Source: Actinomycetota bacterium (lineage in GTDB: Bacteria > Actinomycetota > Geothermincolia > Geothermincolales > RBG-13-55-18). Taken from it: a DNA stretch of 35,278 bases. Both the position numbers and the translations under genes were made by a program. The stretch lies in NCBI GenBank assembly GCA_028697145.1, contig JAQVFR010000014.1:33406-68683 (forward strand), written 5' to 3'. The stretch's first letter is position 1; each line of letters begins with the position of its first letter. Under the pieces are notes generated by a model. It saw only the letters and a program-made list of their open reading frames with translations, was not told where the DNA came from and searched no databases. Shown one piece after another: positions 27,095 through 33,320 of the stretch.

Positions 27095-28680
27095 AACCTC
27101 ACCCCCTCGCGCGCCTCCGCCAGGCGCAAGGCGCGCAGCAGGGCACGCGCCTTGTTGCGCGTCTCCTCGTATTCCCGCGCGGGATCGGAATCGGCCACCA
27201 CGCCGCCGCCAGCCTGCACGTAGGCGTGCCCGCCGTGGGCCACGATGGTGCGGATGGCGATGCAGGTGTCCATGTCCCCGCCGTAGGAGATGTAGCCCAC
27301 GGCCCCCGCGTAAGGGCCGCGCCGGTCCTTCTCCAGCTCGTCGATGATCTGGCAGGCGCGTATCTTCGGCGCCCCGGAAACCGTTCCGGCGGGAAAGGCG
27401 GAGCGCAGCAGCTCGCGGTTGCCGTATCCCGGGCGCAACTCGCCGCTCACCTCGCTTACCAGGTGCATGACGTGGGAGAAACGTTCCACCTCCATCATGC
27501 GCTCGACGCGCACCGTTCCCGGCGCGCACACCCGCCCCAGGTCGTTGCGGGCCAGGTCCACGAGCATGACGTGCTCCGCCCTTTCCTTGGCGTCGGCGAG
27601 TAGTTCCTCCGCGAGGGCCGCGTCCTCCCGCGGCGTCCTGCCCCGCGGCCGGGTGCCGGCGATGGGCCGGATCACCGCGCGGCCGCCGCGCTGGCACACC
27701 ATGGGCTCCGGCGAGGAGCCTATGAGACAGAGGTCGTCGAAGCGCAGGAAGAACATGTAAGGCGAGGGGTTCTCCGAGCGCAGGCTGCGGTAGACGTTGA
27801 AGGGGGAGCAGCACAGGGGCAGGGAAAAGCGCTGCGAGGGAACCACCTGGAAGGCGTCCCCGGCGTAGATGTACTCCTTCGCCTTCTCCACCGCCGTCTC
27901 GTATTCCTCGCGCGTGAAGTTGGACTCCACCCCCCTGAAGTCGGCGTCCTCGGAGAGGAAATAGACGTCGGGAGAGGGGTCGCGGGATATGCCCGCGGTC
28001 AGGTCGCGGGACATGGACTCCAGGGAGGCGATGGCCTGGCGGTAGAGCGCCCGCAGCTCTTCTTCGCCGGCGTCACGCGGTATGGGGACGTTGGCCATGA
28101 GGATGAGGCGACCGGCCAGGTGGTCGAAGGCGGCGCAGGTGCGGGTGAACATGAACATCATCTCGGGGAGGCCCAGGCCGCCGCTGGCCTTTAGTTCGAT
28201 GTTCTCCATACAGGGGAAGAGGTCGTAGGAGAGATAGCCCACGGCCCCGCCGCTGAAGGGTGATTCCTCCACGCTCTCGCAGGTGTCGTAGCTCCGCATG
28301 GCCTCGAAGAGGAAGTCGACGGGATTGGTCCCGGGCGCCGCAGTCCCTCCGCCCAGGGGGAGATCCAGCACGCCGCCCGAGCAGCGCAGCACCGACAGGG
28401 GCTCGCACCCGATGAAGGAATAGCGGCCCCACCTCTCTCCGCCCTCCGCGCTCTCCAGCAGGAAACCGTACCTGTCTCCGCCCAGCTTGAGAAAGGCGGT
28501 GACCGGCGTTTCGGTGTCGGCGCTCACCGTGCGCGACACGGTGACCAGGTTGTGGCGGCGCGCCAGGTCGGCGAACTCACGCTCGCCCGGGACGTATATA
28601 CCATTCGTCCTGCCGGCGACGCCGCGCGGGTAGGAAAACGCCTTCAAGTCCATCTCCTCCTTTGCCTTGGAAACATACAT
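27091..28680 (-). CDS. trpE: Anthranilate synthase component I
   Basis: It makes anthranilate from chorismate. The N-terminal domain has DTETPVTAFLKLGG, and the second of the LLES-type Trp-feedback elements reads FLLESAEGGERWGRYSFIG, so inhibition by tryptophan is expected. The chorismate-binding domain shows PSPYMFFLRF, GSSPEPMV, RPIAGTRPRG, VDLARNDLGRV, GTVSGAPKIRACQIID and YAGAVGYISYGGDMDTCIAIRT. The start is uncertain. ATG 28680 has GAGGTG seven bases ahead but inside a hairpin. TTG 28647 has a better AAAGGAGG site eight bases ahead. Family similarity begins further downstream, so the first 25 or so residues are dispensable-looking. Confidence 0.95.
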   Translation of the reverse strand: MYVSKAKEEMDLKAFSYPRGVAGRTNGIYVPGEREFADLARRHNLVTVSRTVSADTETPVTAFLKLGGDRYGFLLESAEGGERWGRYSFIGCEPLSVLRCSGGVLDLPLGGGTAAPGTNPVDFLFEAMRSYDTCESVEESPFSGGAVGYLSYDLFPCMENIELKASGGLGLPEMMFMFTRTCAAFDHLAGRLILMANVPIPRDAGEEELRALYRQAIASLESMSRDLTAGISRDPSPDVYFLSEDADFRGVESNFTREEYETAVEKAKEYIYAGDAFQVVPSQRFSLPLCCSPFNVYRSLRSENPSPYMFFLRFDDLCLIGSSPEPMVCQRGGRAVIRPIAGTRPRGRTPREDAALAEELLADAKERAEHVMLVDLARNDLGRVCAPGTVRVERMMEVERFSHVMHLVSEVSGELRPGYGNRELLRSAFPAGTVSGAPKIRACQIIDELEKDRRGPYAGAVGYISYGGDMDTCIAIRTIVAHGGHAYVQAGGGVVADSDPAREYEETRNKARALLRALRLAEAREGVRL

Positions 28681-28705
28681 GGCCGCGCACCTCGGGTACG
28701 CGGCC
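28681..28705 (-). promoter_or_regulatory. Hairpin abutting the first trpE start codon
   Basis: GGCCGCG and CGCGGCC arms enclose ACC/GGT pairs and a short loop. The 3' arm side includes the GAGGTG that would serve ATG 28680. Its 5' arm can alternatively pair with the 3' arm of the upstream terminator (8 bp, CGCGGCCT with AGGCCGCG). It may therefore control translation or anti-termination. Confidence 0.6.
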
Positions 28706-28718
28706 TCATGTGGGTGGG

Positions 28719-28759
28719 AAATATAAAGGCCGCGACCCCTTGGAGAGGATCCGCGGCCT
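28719..28759 (-). terminator. trp attenuator terminator
   Basis: On the minus strand AGGCCGCG (28759-28752) pairs with CGCGGCCT (28734-28727) around a 17-base interior that can add weak pairs. TTTATATTT follows directly. It lies between the leader peptide gene and trpE, as an attenuator should. Transcripts that stop here would be about 140 bases long. Confidence 0.7.
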
Positions 28760-28801
28760 CTTACTCGCTGCTATCCGTTATGACGAGAACGGGTGCCTGG
28801 C

Positions 28802-28825
28802 GGAGCCCTCTCTACGAGGGGCTCC
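28802..28825 (-). promoter_or_regulatory. Leader hairpin overlapping the trpL stop
   Basis: GGAGCCCCTC and GAGGGCTCC form a 9-bp stem with one bulged C and a GTAGA loop that contains the trpL stop codon. The 5' arm begins right after the three Trp codons, so a ribosome waiting there would block it. This is the position of the 1:2 pause hairpin in classic attenuators. Confidence 0.65.
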
Positions 28826-28859
28826 ACCACCATCGGTAAACGCACGTGTTCTCTTTCAT
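28812..28859 (-). CDS. trpL: trp operon leader peptide
   Basis: This is a 15-codon reading frame, MKENTCVYRWWWSPS, with three consecutive UGG codons at 28832-28824, followed by TAG. It begins about four bases after the predicted transcription start, so it would be translated from a nearly leaderless mRNA; no ribosome site is possible. Stalling at the Trp codons when charged tRNA-Trp is scarce would prevent the adjoining hairpin and, through it, the downstream terminator. The position, Trp run and flanking hairpins all agree with an attenuation leader. The peptide itself is unlikely to have another role. Confidence 0.85.
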   Translation of the reverse strand: MKENTCVYRWWWSPS

Positions 28860-28869
28860 AGTGGTTGCG

Positions 28870-28898
28870 ATTCTAGGATAAAAATCCCAACCTGTCAA
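28870..28898 (-). promoter_or_regulatory. trp operon promoter
   Basis: TTGACA (28898-28893), a 17-base spacer and TAGAAT (28875-28870) form a near-perfect sigma70-type promoter reading on the minus strand. Transcription should begin around 28863. It is the best promoter in the window. No obvious TrpR-like palindrome overlaps it. Confidence 0.85.
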
Positions 28899-28905
28899 CA
28901 CCTCA

Positions 28906-28945
28906 GGGGTCAGCCCTCCATTCTCAACGCCGGTGGTCAGATCCC
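28906..28945 (+). repeat. Degenerate GGGGTCAG-CTCCATTCTC repeat element
   Basis: It contains GGGGTCAGCCCTCCATTCTC and then GGTCAGATCCC. It is the second copy of the sequence at 6147-6187. It ends eight bases from the -35 box of the trp promoter, so insertion of such an element may have shaped the promoter upstream region. It is non-coding. Confidence 0.5.
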
Positions 28946-29156
28946 TTCTTTCATATCTGCGTTTTTTCTACTCAACACAAAGAGACATCGTGTGGCACGA
29001 ACAAGGCACCTTCGGAAGAGCCGGGATGATGCTTCGGTAATGCAAGCATAATACAGAAGACGCCACGGGCATAGGGATGTCCCCGCCACGCCGTCGCGGA
29101 CTCCTCCTCGCGATGATACTGAAGGGTCTTGGGGGAGAGGCATAGAAATAACTTTA
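28946..29156. other. Non-coding stretch between the trp promoter and the 36-codon gene
   Basis: With its neighbours this makes about 290 bases without a convincing gene. The first part is A+T-rich (CGTTTTTTCTACTCAACAC), unlike the surrounding genes. I see short possible frames on both strands, but none with a ribosome site or family resemblance. The composition suggests decayed or inserted DNA. Confidence 0.4.
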
Positions 29157-29168
29157 GAGTCCGGACTC
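29157..29168. promoter_or_regulatory. 12-bp perfect palindrome before the 36-codon gene
   Basis: GAGTCCGGACTC is exactly self-complementary and lies six bases ahead of the ribosome site of the small gene. It could be an operator or a small mRNA hairpin near the 5' end. Confidence 0.4.
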
Positions 29169-29186
29169 GATAAAGGAGTGATGCTC

Positions 29187-29297
29187 ATGAGGGGTACGAT
29201 GATCGCCGACGGCACGGTCCTGATGATCGTGGCCTTGGTCTTCATGGTGTGGGGGGATATGGGTCCTGGCCATCGCCGCCTCCGCCTGATGCGGTAA
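29187..29297 (+). CDS. 36-residue putative membrane microprotein
   Basis: A strong AGGAG at 29174-29178 lies eight bases ahead of an ATG (29187). The frame encodes one hydrophobic segment, TVLMIVALVFMVWGDMG, at residues 9-25, followed by a basic tail, HRRLRLMR. This is the usual layout of a single-pass small membrane protein with its tail on the cytoplasmic side. An in-frame ATG at 29181 is too close to the ribosome site. A 12-bp palindrome lies just upstream. It converges with the SGNH hydrolase gene. I recognise no family, and a frame this short can arise by chance. Confidence 0.5.
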   Translation: MRGTMIADGTVLMIVALVFMVWGDMGPGHRRLRLMR

Positions 29298-29313
29298 GCC
29301 AGGCCCCATCGCG

Positions 29314-30033
29314 TCAGATGGTTTCCCCCAGCGCGGCGGCAACCGTGCGGGCGTAAAGCCTCGCCCCGTAGCGGTTGAGATGCACCCCGTCCACGGTGAG
29401 CACCAGCCCCCTCCTGCCACTCAGGCGGTCGGCGCCCCGCGCCGTGAGCATGTGCGCGGTGTCGAGGAGCATGCCCGAGAGTCTGTCCAGCAGGTACCCA
29501 CTCCTCACCCCGGCCTCGGCGAGGGCCTCCCTGAACGCCCGCCCCACGTCCGCCACCGCGACCTGCCTCTCGGCCGCCACTTCACGTATCACCGCGCTGT
29601 ACTGTGAGCCGCGCCGGTTGGGGTCGCTCTCGGGCTCCTCGCCGATGCACGCGATGGTGGTGGCAACGACGCGCCCGGCCATCTCGACCGCCATGCCGAT
29701 GGTATGCGAGAAGAGGTCGCGGAAATCCTCCAGCCCGGTTGCCGCGATGCTGCCCCTGGCCTCGATGCGCTCCACCAGGGAGCGCCACAGGCCGCCCCTG
29801 GCCTCGAGGAAGGGCAGGAGGATATCGTTGGTCCCGGCCTCGATGACCAGGGCATCCGGCCGCCCCGCGCCCAGCAGCCGTTCCAGGCGCGCGTCCACTC
29901 CCGCCAGGGTGTCTCCGCCCACGGCGTCGGCGGTCACCCGCCAGTCCCGCAGCCCCCTCTGCAACAGCGTGGCGAAGTTGAGGTAGGGCAGTCCGCCCGC
30001 CAGGCTGTCTCCCACCACGAGTAGCTCTTTCAT
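29314..30033 (-). CDS. SGNH/GDSL-family hydrolase
   Basis: The 239-residue protein has all SGNH blocks. Block I is VVGDSLAGG with the nucleophile Ser, block II is the Gly in VGGDTLAG, block III is the Asn in EAGTNDIL, and block V is DGVHLN with the Asp and His of the triad. These enzymes are esterases, lipases or acyl-hydrolases. No signal peptide is present, so a cytoplasmic enzyme is likely. GGGGAGCG precedes the ATG. Its neighbours, an acetyltransferase and a microprotein, do not reveal the substrate. The 186 bases upstream (30034-30219) contain the divergent start region shared with the GNAT gene. Confidence 0.88.
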   Translation of the reverse strand: MKELLVVGDSLAGGLPYLNFATLLQRGLRDWRVTADAVGGDTLAGVDARLERLLGAGRPDALVIEAGTNDILLPFLEARGGLWRSLVERIEARGSIAATGLEDFRDLFSHTIGMAVEMAGRVVATTIACIGEEPESDPNRRGSQYSAVIREVAAERQVAVADVGRAFREALAEAGVRSGYLLDRLSGMLLDTAHMLTARGADRLSGRRGLVLTVDGVHLNRYGARLYARTVAAALGETI

Positions 30034-30182
30034 CTTTCGCTCCCCGTAACGTATCCCTTAGAGGGCCCGCATGCGTATCGACCTTCCTGTGAGATCCGCT
30101 GCCTCATCTATTACTATCGCCCCCGGGCCGCGGCTCTTTAGGGAGCACGGGGTCGGGCCGCCCTCTGGGGGGCGTAGACCGC

Positions 30183-30214
30183 TTGCATTAAGCGGGACTC
30201 TCCTTCAGTATAGG
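30183..30214 (+). promoter_or_regulatory. Possible leaderless promoter for the GNAT gene
   Basis: TTGCAT at 30183 and TATAGG at 30209-30214 lie upstream of the ATG at 30220, with five bases between the second hexamer and the ATG. No ribosome site is visible. The 20-base spacer is long, so the -35 call is weak. A CCGCTT/AAGCGG hairpin (30179-30195) overlaps it. Confidence 0.35.
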
Positions 30215-30219
30215 TAACC

Positions 30220-30651
30220 ATGACGACGATAAGATACTGCACGCGGGAGGATTTCGGGCCTGTCTTCGGGCTGCTGCGGCAGCTGTGGCCCGACATGGAA
30301 TTGGACCGCGGCGCTTTAGAGAATATGTACCATGGAAACCTGGGATGCGATTCCCAGCGCTATTTCTGCGCCGTCAATGCAGGCGAGGTGGTGGGCTTCT
30401 GCGCCCTCAGCACAAGGAGAAGCCTGTTCGGGCCGAGCACCCTGGCGTACGTCGACGAGTTGGTGGTCGAGGAGTCGCGGCGGGGGCAGGGGATAGGAGG
30501 AATGCTGCTCGACCGTGCCCGGGAGATAGCGCTGGAGGCCGGCTGCAGCCGGCTGGAGCTGGATTCCGCCATACACCGGGAGAGAGCACACCGCTTCTAC
30601 GAGAAGCGAGGCTTGAAGCTCACCGGCATGCTCTTCAGGTGGGAACTCTGA
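30220..30651 (+). CDS. GNAT-family N-acetyltransferase
   Basis: This is a 143-residue single GNAT domain. The acetyl-CoA binding motif A is clear: AYVDELVVEESRRGQGIGGMLLDRAREIA, with the R/Q-G-x-G-G/A core at RRGQGIGG, followed by motif B (CSRLELDSAIHRERAHRFYEKRGL). The N-terminus TIRYCTREDFGPVFGLLRQLWP is the usual acceptor-side start. The acceptor is unknown; GNATs modify amines in antibiotics, polyamines, proteins or metabolites. The gene seems to be transcribed alone, diverging from the SGNH hydrolase. Confidence 0.9.
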   Translation: MTTIRYCTREDFGPVFGLLRQLWPDMELDRGALENMYHGNLGCDSQRYFCAVNAGEVVGFCALSTRRSLFGPSTLAYVDELVVEESRRGQGIGGMLLDRAREIALEAGCSRLELDSAIHRERAHRFYEKRGLKLTGMLFRWEL

Positions 30652-30705
30652 CCCCGGGAGCATCGTTGCCTTAACTGCACGGTCCGGGGTTAACCCCAAG
30701 CGTGC

Positions 30706-30987
30706 CTATTCCTTGATGCGCCTGAGCGAGATGGTGACGGCGTTCTCCTTGTCCACGCAGTCGAACTCGATCTCGTCCGGATCGCCCCATTCCTCCGGGA
30801 AGTTGCCGCCGTATTCCAGCATCACGATGTAGGGGAAGATGTCGTGATAGAAGTAGCCGCACAGGCCTCCCGATGACAGACCGCTCAGCTCGATCTCGTC
30901 CCCGACCTTGTGGCCCGCCTCGCACGTACCCTTCACGGCCTTCACCGTGGCCACCAGCCGGTATCCGATGCTCTCCACCTCGGCCAT
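30706..30987 (-). CDS. TIGR04076-family protein
   Basis: The 93-residue protein has the pattern of the TIGR04076 family of unknown function. It begins with an N-terminal strand region, continues with CEAGHKVGDEIEL, then GLCGYFYHDIFPYIVMLEYGG, and ends with a C-terminal half that includes EIEFDCVDKENAVTISLRRI. Three Cys residues (in GTCEAG, GGLCGY and FDCVD) are of the kind often conserved in this family, which suggests metal binding or a redox role, unproven. GGAGGTGAGGTG precedes the ATG. It is a single gene, convergent with the GNAT gene. Confidence 0.82.
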   Translation of the reverse strand: MAEVESIGYRLVATVKAVKGTCEAGHKVGDEIELSGLSSGGLCGYFYHDIFPYIVMLEYGGNFPEEWGDPDEIEFDCVDKENAVTISLRRIKE

Positions 30988-31090
30988 TTCACCTCACCTC
31001 CAAGCACTCGCCAGACGACAATGCGAACATATGCGGCCCCGTGCCGCGCCGTAGATCCCAATCCCTATACGGGGAACTACCATAATAAGT

Positions 31091-31102
31091 CCTTGCGCAA
31101 GG
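31091..31102. promoter_or_regulatory. 12-bp perfect palindrome, CCTTGCGCAAGG
   Basis: It is exactly self-complementary and lies in the 162-base gap upstream of the TIGR04076 gene and downstream of the alpha/beta hydrolase. It is a candidate operator or a short hairpin. Nothing else in the gap is recognisable. Confidence 0.3.
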
Positions 31103-31149
31103 TATTGCCCGCGGTCTCGCATCCAGGCTCGGCAACCGCTTATCCACCC

Positions 31150-32025
31150 TCATCCCACTTCGCGCAGAAAGTCGACCATCAGGCGGTTGACGGCCCCCGG
31201 CCGCTCGATGTGGACGCTGTGGGTGCCGCCCCTCACCACCTCCATCCTGGCGCCGGGAATGGCATCCGCCGTCTCCCTGAAAACCCGCAGCGCATCGGGC
31301 CAGAGGGAGAGGTACTCGTCACGGTCGCAGCCGATGACCAGCACCGGCGCCTCGATGCGGCCCAGCTCCTCCCGGGTGAAGTCGGGCGATCCCCTCCACA
31401 TCGCGGACATCTTCTTCACGAACTCCCGGTCGCGTTCGGGCTCCGGCGTCAGCAGGCGGCGCAGGCCCCTGAGCGCCAGCATGGACGGGGAGGACGGGCG
31501 CAGGAGCCTCTCCATGCTGACCTTCGCATCCTCGCTGTAATTATCCGTGCTGTAGGGCGTGCCCAGGAGGGTCATGCTGCGCACCATCTCCGGCCGCTCC
31601 AGGGCCAGGGCCAGGCCGGCGCAGCCGCCGTCGCTCCAGCCGACGATATGCACGCGTCCGAGCCTGAGGCGTTCTATCAACGCGGCTGCGTCCCCGGCCA
31701 TGCCGCGGTAGGTGATAGGTCCCTCGCCGAGGGTGGTGCGGCCGTGGCCGCGCGAGTCGGCAGCCACGACGCGGTAGTCCCTTGCCAGCGCCGGTATCTG
31801 TCCCGCCCAGGTCTCGGCGCACATGAAACCGCCGTGCAGCAGCAGCACCGGCTGCCCCCGGCCGTAGCAGTGGTAATAGATGCAGATGTCGCCCGCCTCC
31901 ACGTAGCTTTTCATGTTCTCCGGGTTCTTGCGCAGCATCCACAGGCCGTAGGCGGCGTAGGCCCGCGCAAAGGCGAGGCTCATGCGCGTGGATTGCGCCA
32001 TCTCCGCAAGTGCAGGGTTGCTCAT
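31150..32025 (-). CDS. Alpha/beta hydrolase
   Basis: The 291-residue alpha/beta-hydrolase-fold protein has the oxyanion-hole segment LLLHGGF, ADSRGHGRT, the nucleophile elbow GWSDGG, the acid region IGCDRDEYLS and the catalytic His in GGTHSVHIERP. The triad is Ser-Asp-His. Reaction and substrate (ester, lactone or another) are not deducible. A short N-terminal extension (FARAYAAYGLWMLRKNPENM) precedes the fold and is amphipathic rather than a signal peptide. The ATG at 32025 is chosen because a TATACT -10 box ends six bases before it, which suggests leaderless expression. An upstream ATG at 32055 would precede that box. Confidence 0.88.
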   Translation of the reverse strand: MSNPALAEMAQSTRMSLAFARAYAAYGLWMLRKNPENMKSYVEAGDICIYYHCYGRGQPVLLLHGGFMCAETWAGQIPALARDYRVVAADSRGHGRTTLGEGPITYRGMAGDAAALIERLRLGRVHIVGWSDGGCAGLALALERPEMVRSMTLLGTPYSTDNYSEDAKVSMERLLRPSSPSMLALRGLRRLLTPEPERDREFVKKMSAMWRGSPDFTREELGRIEAPVLVIGCDRDEYLSLWPDALRVFRETADAIPGARMEVVRGGTHSVHIERPGAVNRLMVDFLREVG

Positions 32026-32031
32026 GCTCCC

Positions 32032-32037
32032 AGTATA
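32032..32037 (-). promoter_or_regulatory. -10 box placed for leaderless transcription of the hydrolase
   Basis: TATACT (minus strand, 32037-32032) is followed by six bases, GGGAGC, and then the ATG at 32025. The spacing is the same as at 17713-17725. GGGAGC looks like a ribosome site but is too close to the ATG to be one. The -35 match is weak (TGCATA at 17 bases). Confidence 0.45.
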
Positions 32038-32139
32038 ATCCGCTCCAGGCTTCATATGCAGGGGAGCCGGTGCATTTTAAGGGAAGACGCTCGCGGCGTG
32101 GAGGCTCTTTGCGTTCCCCGGGTCATAGCGGGGCTCGCT

Positions 32140-32376
32140 CTACCTGGAAGACGCGTCTTCCTCGATCGCCCGTATCAGCTCCAGGGCTTCCTCGTAGCTG
32201 GCGCCGCAGAAGAGGGGGTCTGGCTGGTAGGCCGAGCACACCTCCGGCCTCTCCGGCTTGCCCCACAGCCCGCACAGGTTGTCCGCGGTGAGGTGCTCGC
32301 ACCTCACCCCCGCGGGCTTGTTCAAAGACGATATGGAGAGGGCGATACAGCATGCCCCGCACCTGCGGCATTCCAC
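32140..32376 (-). CDS. YkgJ-type cysteine cluster protein
   Basis: This is a compact 78-residue protein. The N-terminal CRRCGACC gives a CxxCxxCC cluster, followed by RCEHLTADNLCGLW and RPEVCSAYQPDPLFC. That makes eight cysteines, the usual pattern for the YkgJ/Fe-S or Zn-binding family of unknown role. Most members are longer, about 100 or more residues, so it is at the small end. The start is GTG at 32376, about eight bases after GGAGGGG. The frame is open upstream to 32556, but without another ribosome site. It faces away from the sigma-factor gene, with 272 bases between them holding that gene's promoter. Confidence 0.78.
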   Translation of the reverse strand: MECRRCGACCIALSISSLNKPAGVRCEHLTADNLCGLWGKPERPEVCSAYQPDPLFCGASYEEALELIRAIEEDASSR

Positions 32377-32595
32377 GGCTGTTCCCCTCCCGCCAGCATC
32401 TCGAAATCCTCCGCTTTCAGCCCGGGGTTCACGCTCACATCGGCCAATACCCCGTGTATATTTACTCCGGGTGAGCAATGCGACGTTTCGATCATACATG
32501 GCCCCGATGGCATGATTATAACAGGGGCGCCGTCGCCCGTTCGCCGGGATGATCACTTCTCGAACAATGCAACCTTTTGGCGGAACGCAGCATAC

Positions 32596-32601
32596 TATAA
32601 T
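32596..32601 (+). promoter_or_regulatory. -10 box for the sigma factor-serpin operon
   Basis: A consensus TATAAT lies 47 bases before the sigma-factor ATG. The only nearby -35 match is TTTTGG at 15 bases. A GGAAC at 32582-32586 resembles an ECF -35 element but is too close to act with this box, so self-regulation is not shown by the sequence. Confidence 0.5.
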
Positions 32602-32648
32602 CTGGAGGGGGCATTATCGGGATTCGCGTTAGAGCGGTGGAATGTTTT

Positions 32649-33320
32649 ATGGACGAAGAGATCGCCGGGCTCGAAAAGAGGGTGGGGGATGATCCCGACG
32701 CCTTCGCACGCCTCTTCGAGCTGAACTACGACCGCATCTTCAACTTTATCCTCTACAGCACGGGGGACGTGGAGGCCTCCCTCGACTTGACCTCGGAGAC
32801 CTTCTTCAAGTCCCTGCGGGCGATCCGGCGCTTCGACCCCCGCCGGGGCTCGTTCACCGCATGGCTTTACGCCATCGCCTCGCGGGAGGTGGGCATGTAC
32901 CGGCGCAGGCTGGGCAGGACCGGGAGGCACGCCTCTACCGGCCTCACCTTCTCGACGGAGGTGGGGGAGGTGCGGCAGGCCGTCTCCACCGAGGATATCG
33001 CGGACGCCAGGCGGGAACTGGAGGAGAGCGAGGACGGCATGGTGCTGGCGCCCCTTCTACGCGAGCTGGCGCCGAAGTACCGCGAGGTCATCTTCCTCCG
33101 CTTCTTCGAGGACAAACCCTTGCAGGAGATAGCGGATATGCTCGGGCGACCCGTGGGGACGGTGAAGGCGCAGTGCCACCGTGGCCTGAAGATATTGCGG
33201 GGACTGATGCAACCCCCGGAGGGGCCGGGGCATATAGGGATATGGGAGGCGGAAAGGGAAGCGGAGGCGGAGCCGGCGGGGGAGGCCGGCCCGCGGGAGG
33301 CGGAGCGAGATGGCAAGTGA
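32649..33320 (+). CDS. ECF-type RNA polymerase sigma factor
   Basis: The 223-residue sigma70-family protein has regions 2 and 4 only. Region 2 runs from AFARLFELNYDRIFNFILYSTGD to SFTAWLYAIASREVGMYRRR, including the DLTSETFFKSL segment for core binding. Region 4 runs from LLRELAPKYREVIFLRFFEDKPLQEIADMLGRPVGTVKAQCHRGLKILR. After region 4 comes a low-complexity Glu/Ala-rich tail of about 35 residues. The ATG at 32649 follows GGTGGAA at six bases; GTG at 32637 is a possible alternative. The last 11 bases overlap the start of the serpin gene, so the two are coupled. By position, the serpin gene occupies the anti-sigma slot. Confidence 0.9.
   Translation: MDEEIAGLEKRVGDDPDAFARLFELNYDRIFNFILYSTGDVEASLDLTSETFFKSLRAIRRFDPRRGSFTAWLYAIASREVGMYRRRLGRTGRHASTGLTFSTEVGEVRQAVSTEDIADARRELEESEDGMVLAPLLRELAPKYREVIFLRFFEDKPLQEIADMLGRPVGTVKAQCHRGLKILRGLMQPPEGPGHIGIWEAEREAEAEPAGEAGPREAERDGK

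Noticed and set aside
28681-28860. trp leader as a tRNA-binding T-box
   Set aside because: There is no T-box sequence or Stem I pattern. The Trp-rich leader frame explains the region better.
32322-32513. 63-codon minus-strand frame overlapping the start of the YkgJ-type gene
   Set aside because: It has no ribosome site, no recognisable domain, and overlaps a gene with a clear Cys cluster.
32582-32601. Autoregulatory ECF promoter (GGAAC) ahead of the sigma gene
   Set aside because: GGAAC is only about nine bases from the TATAAT, and no matching ECF -10 element lies 16-17 bases downstream.
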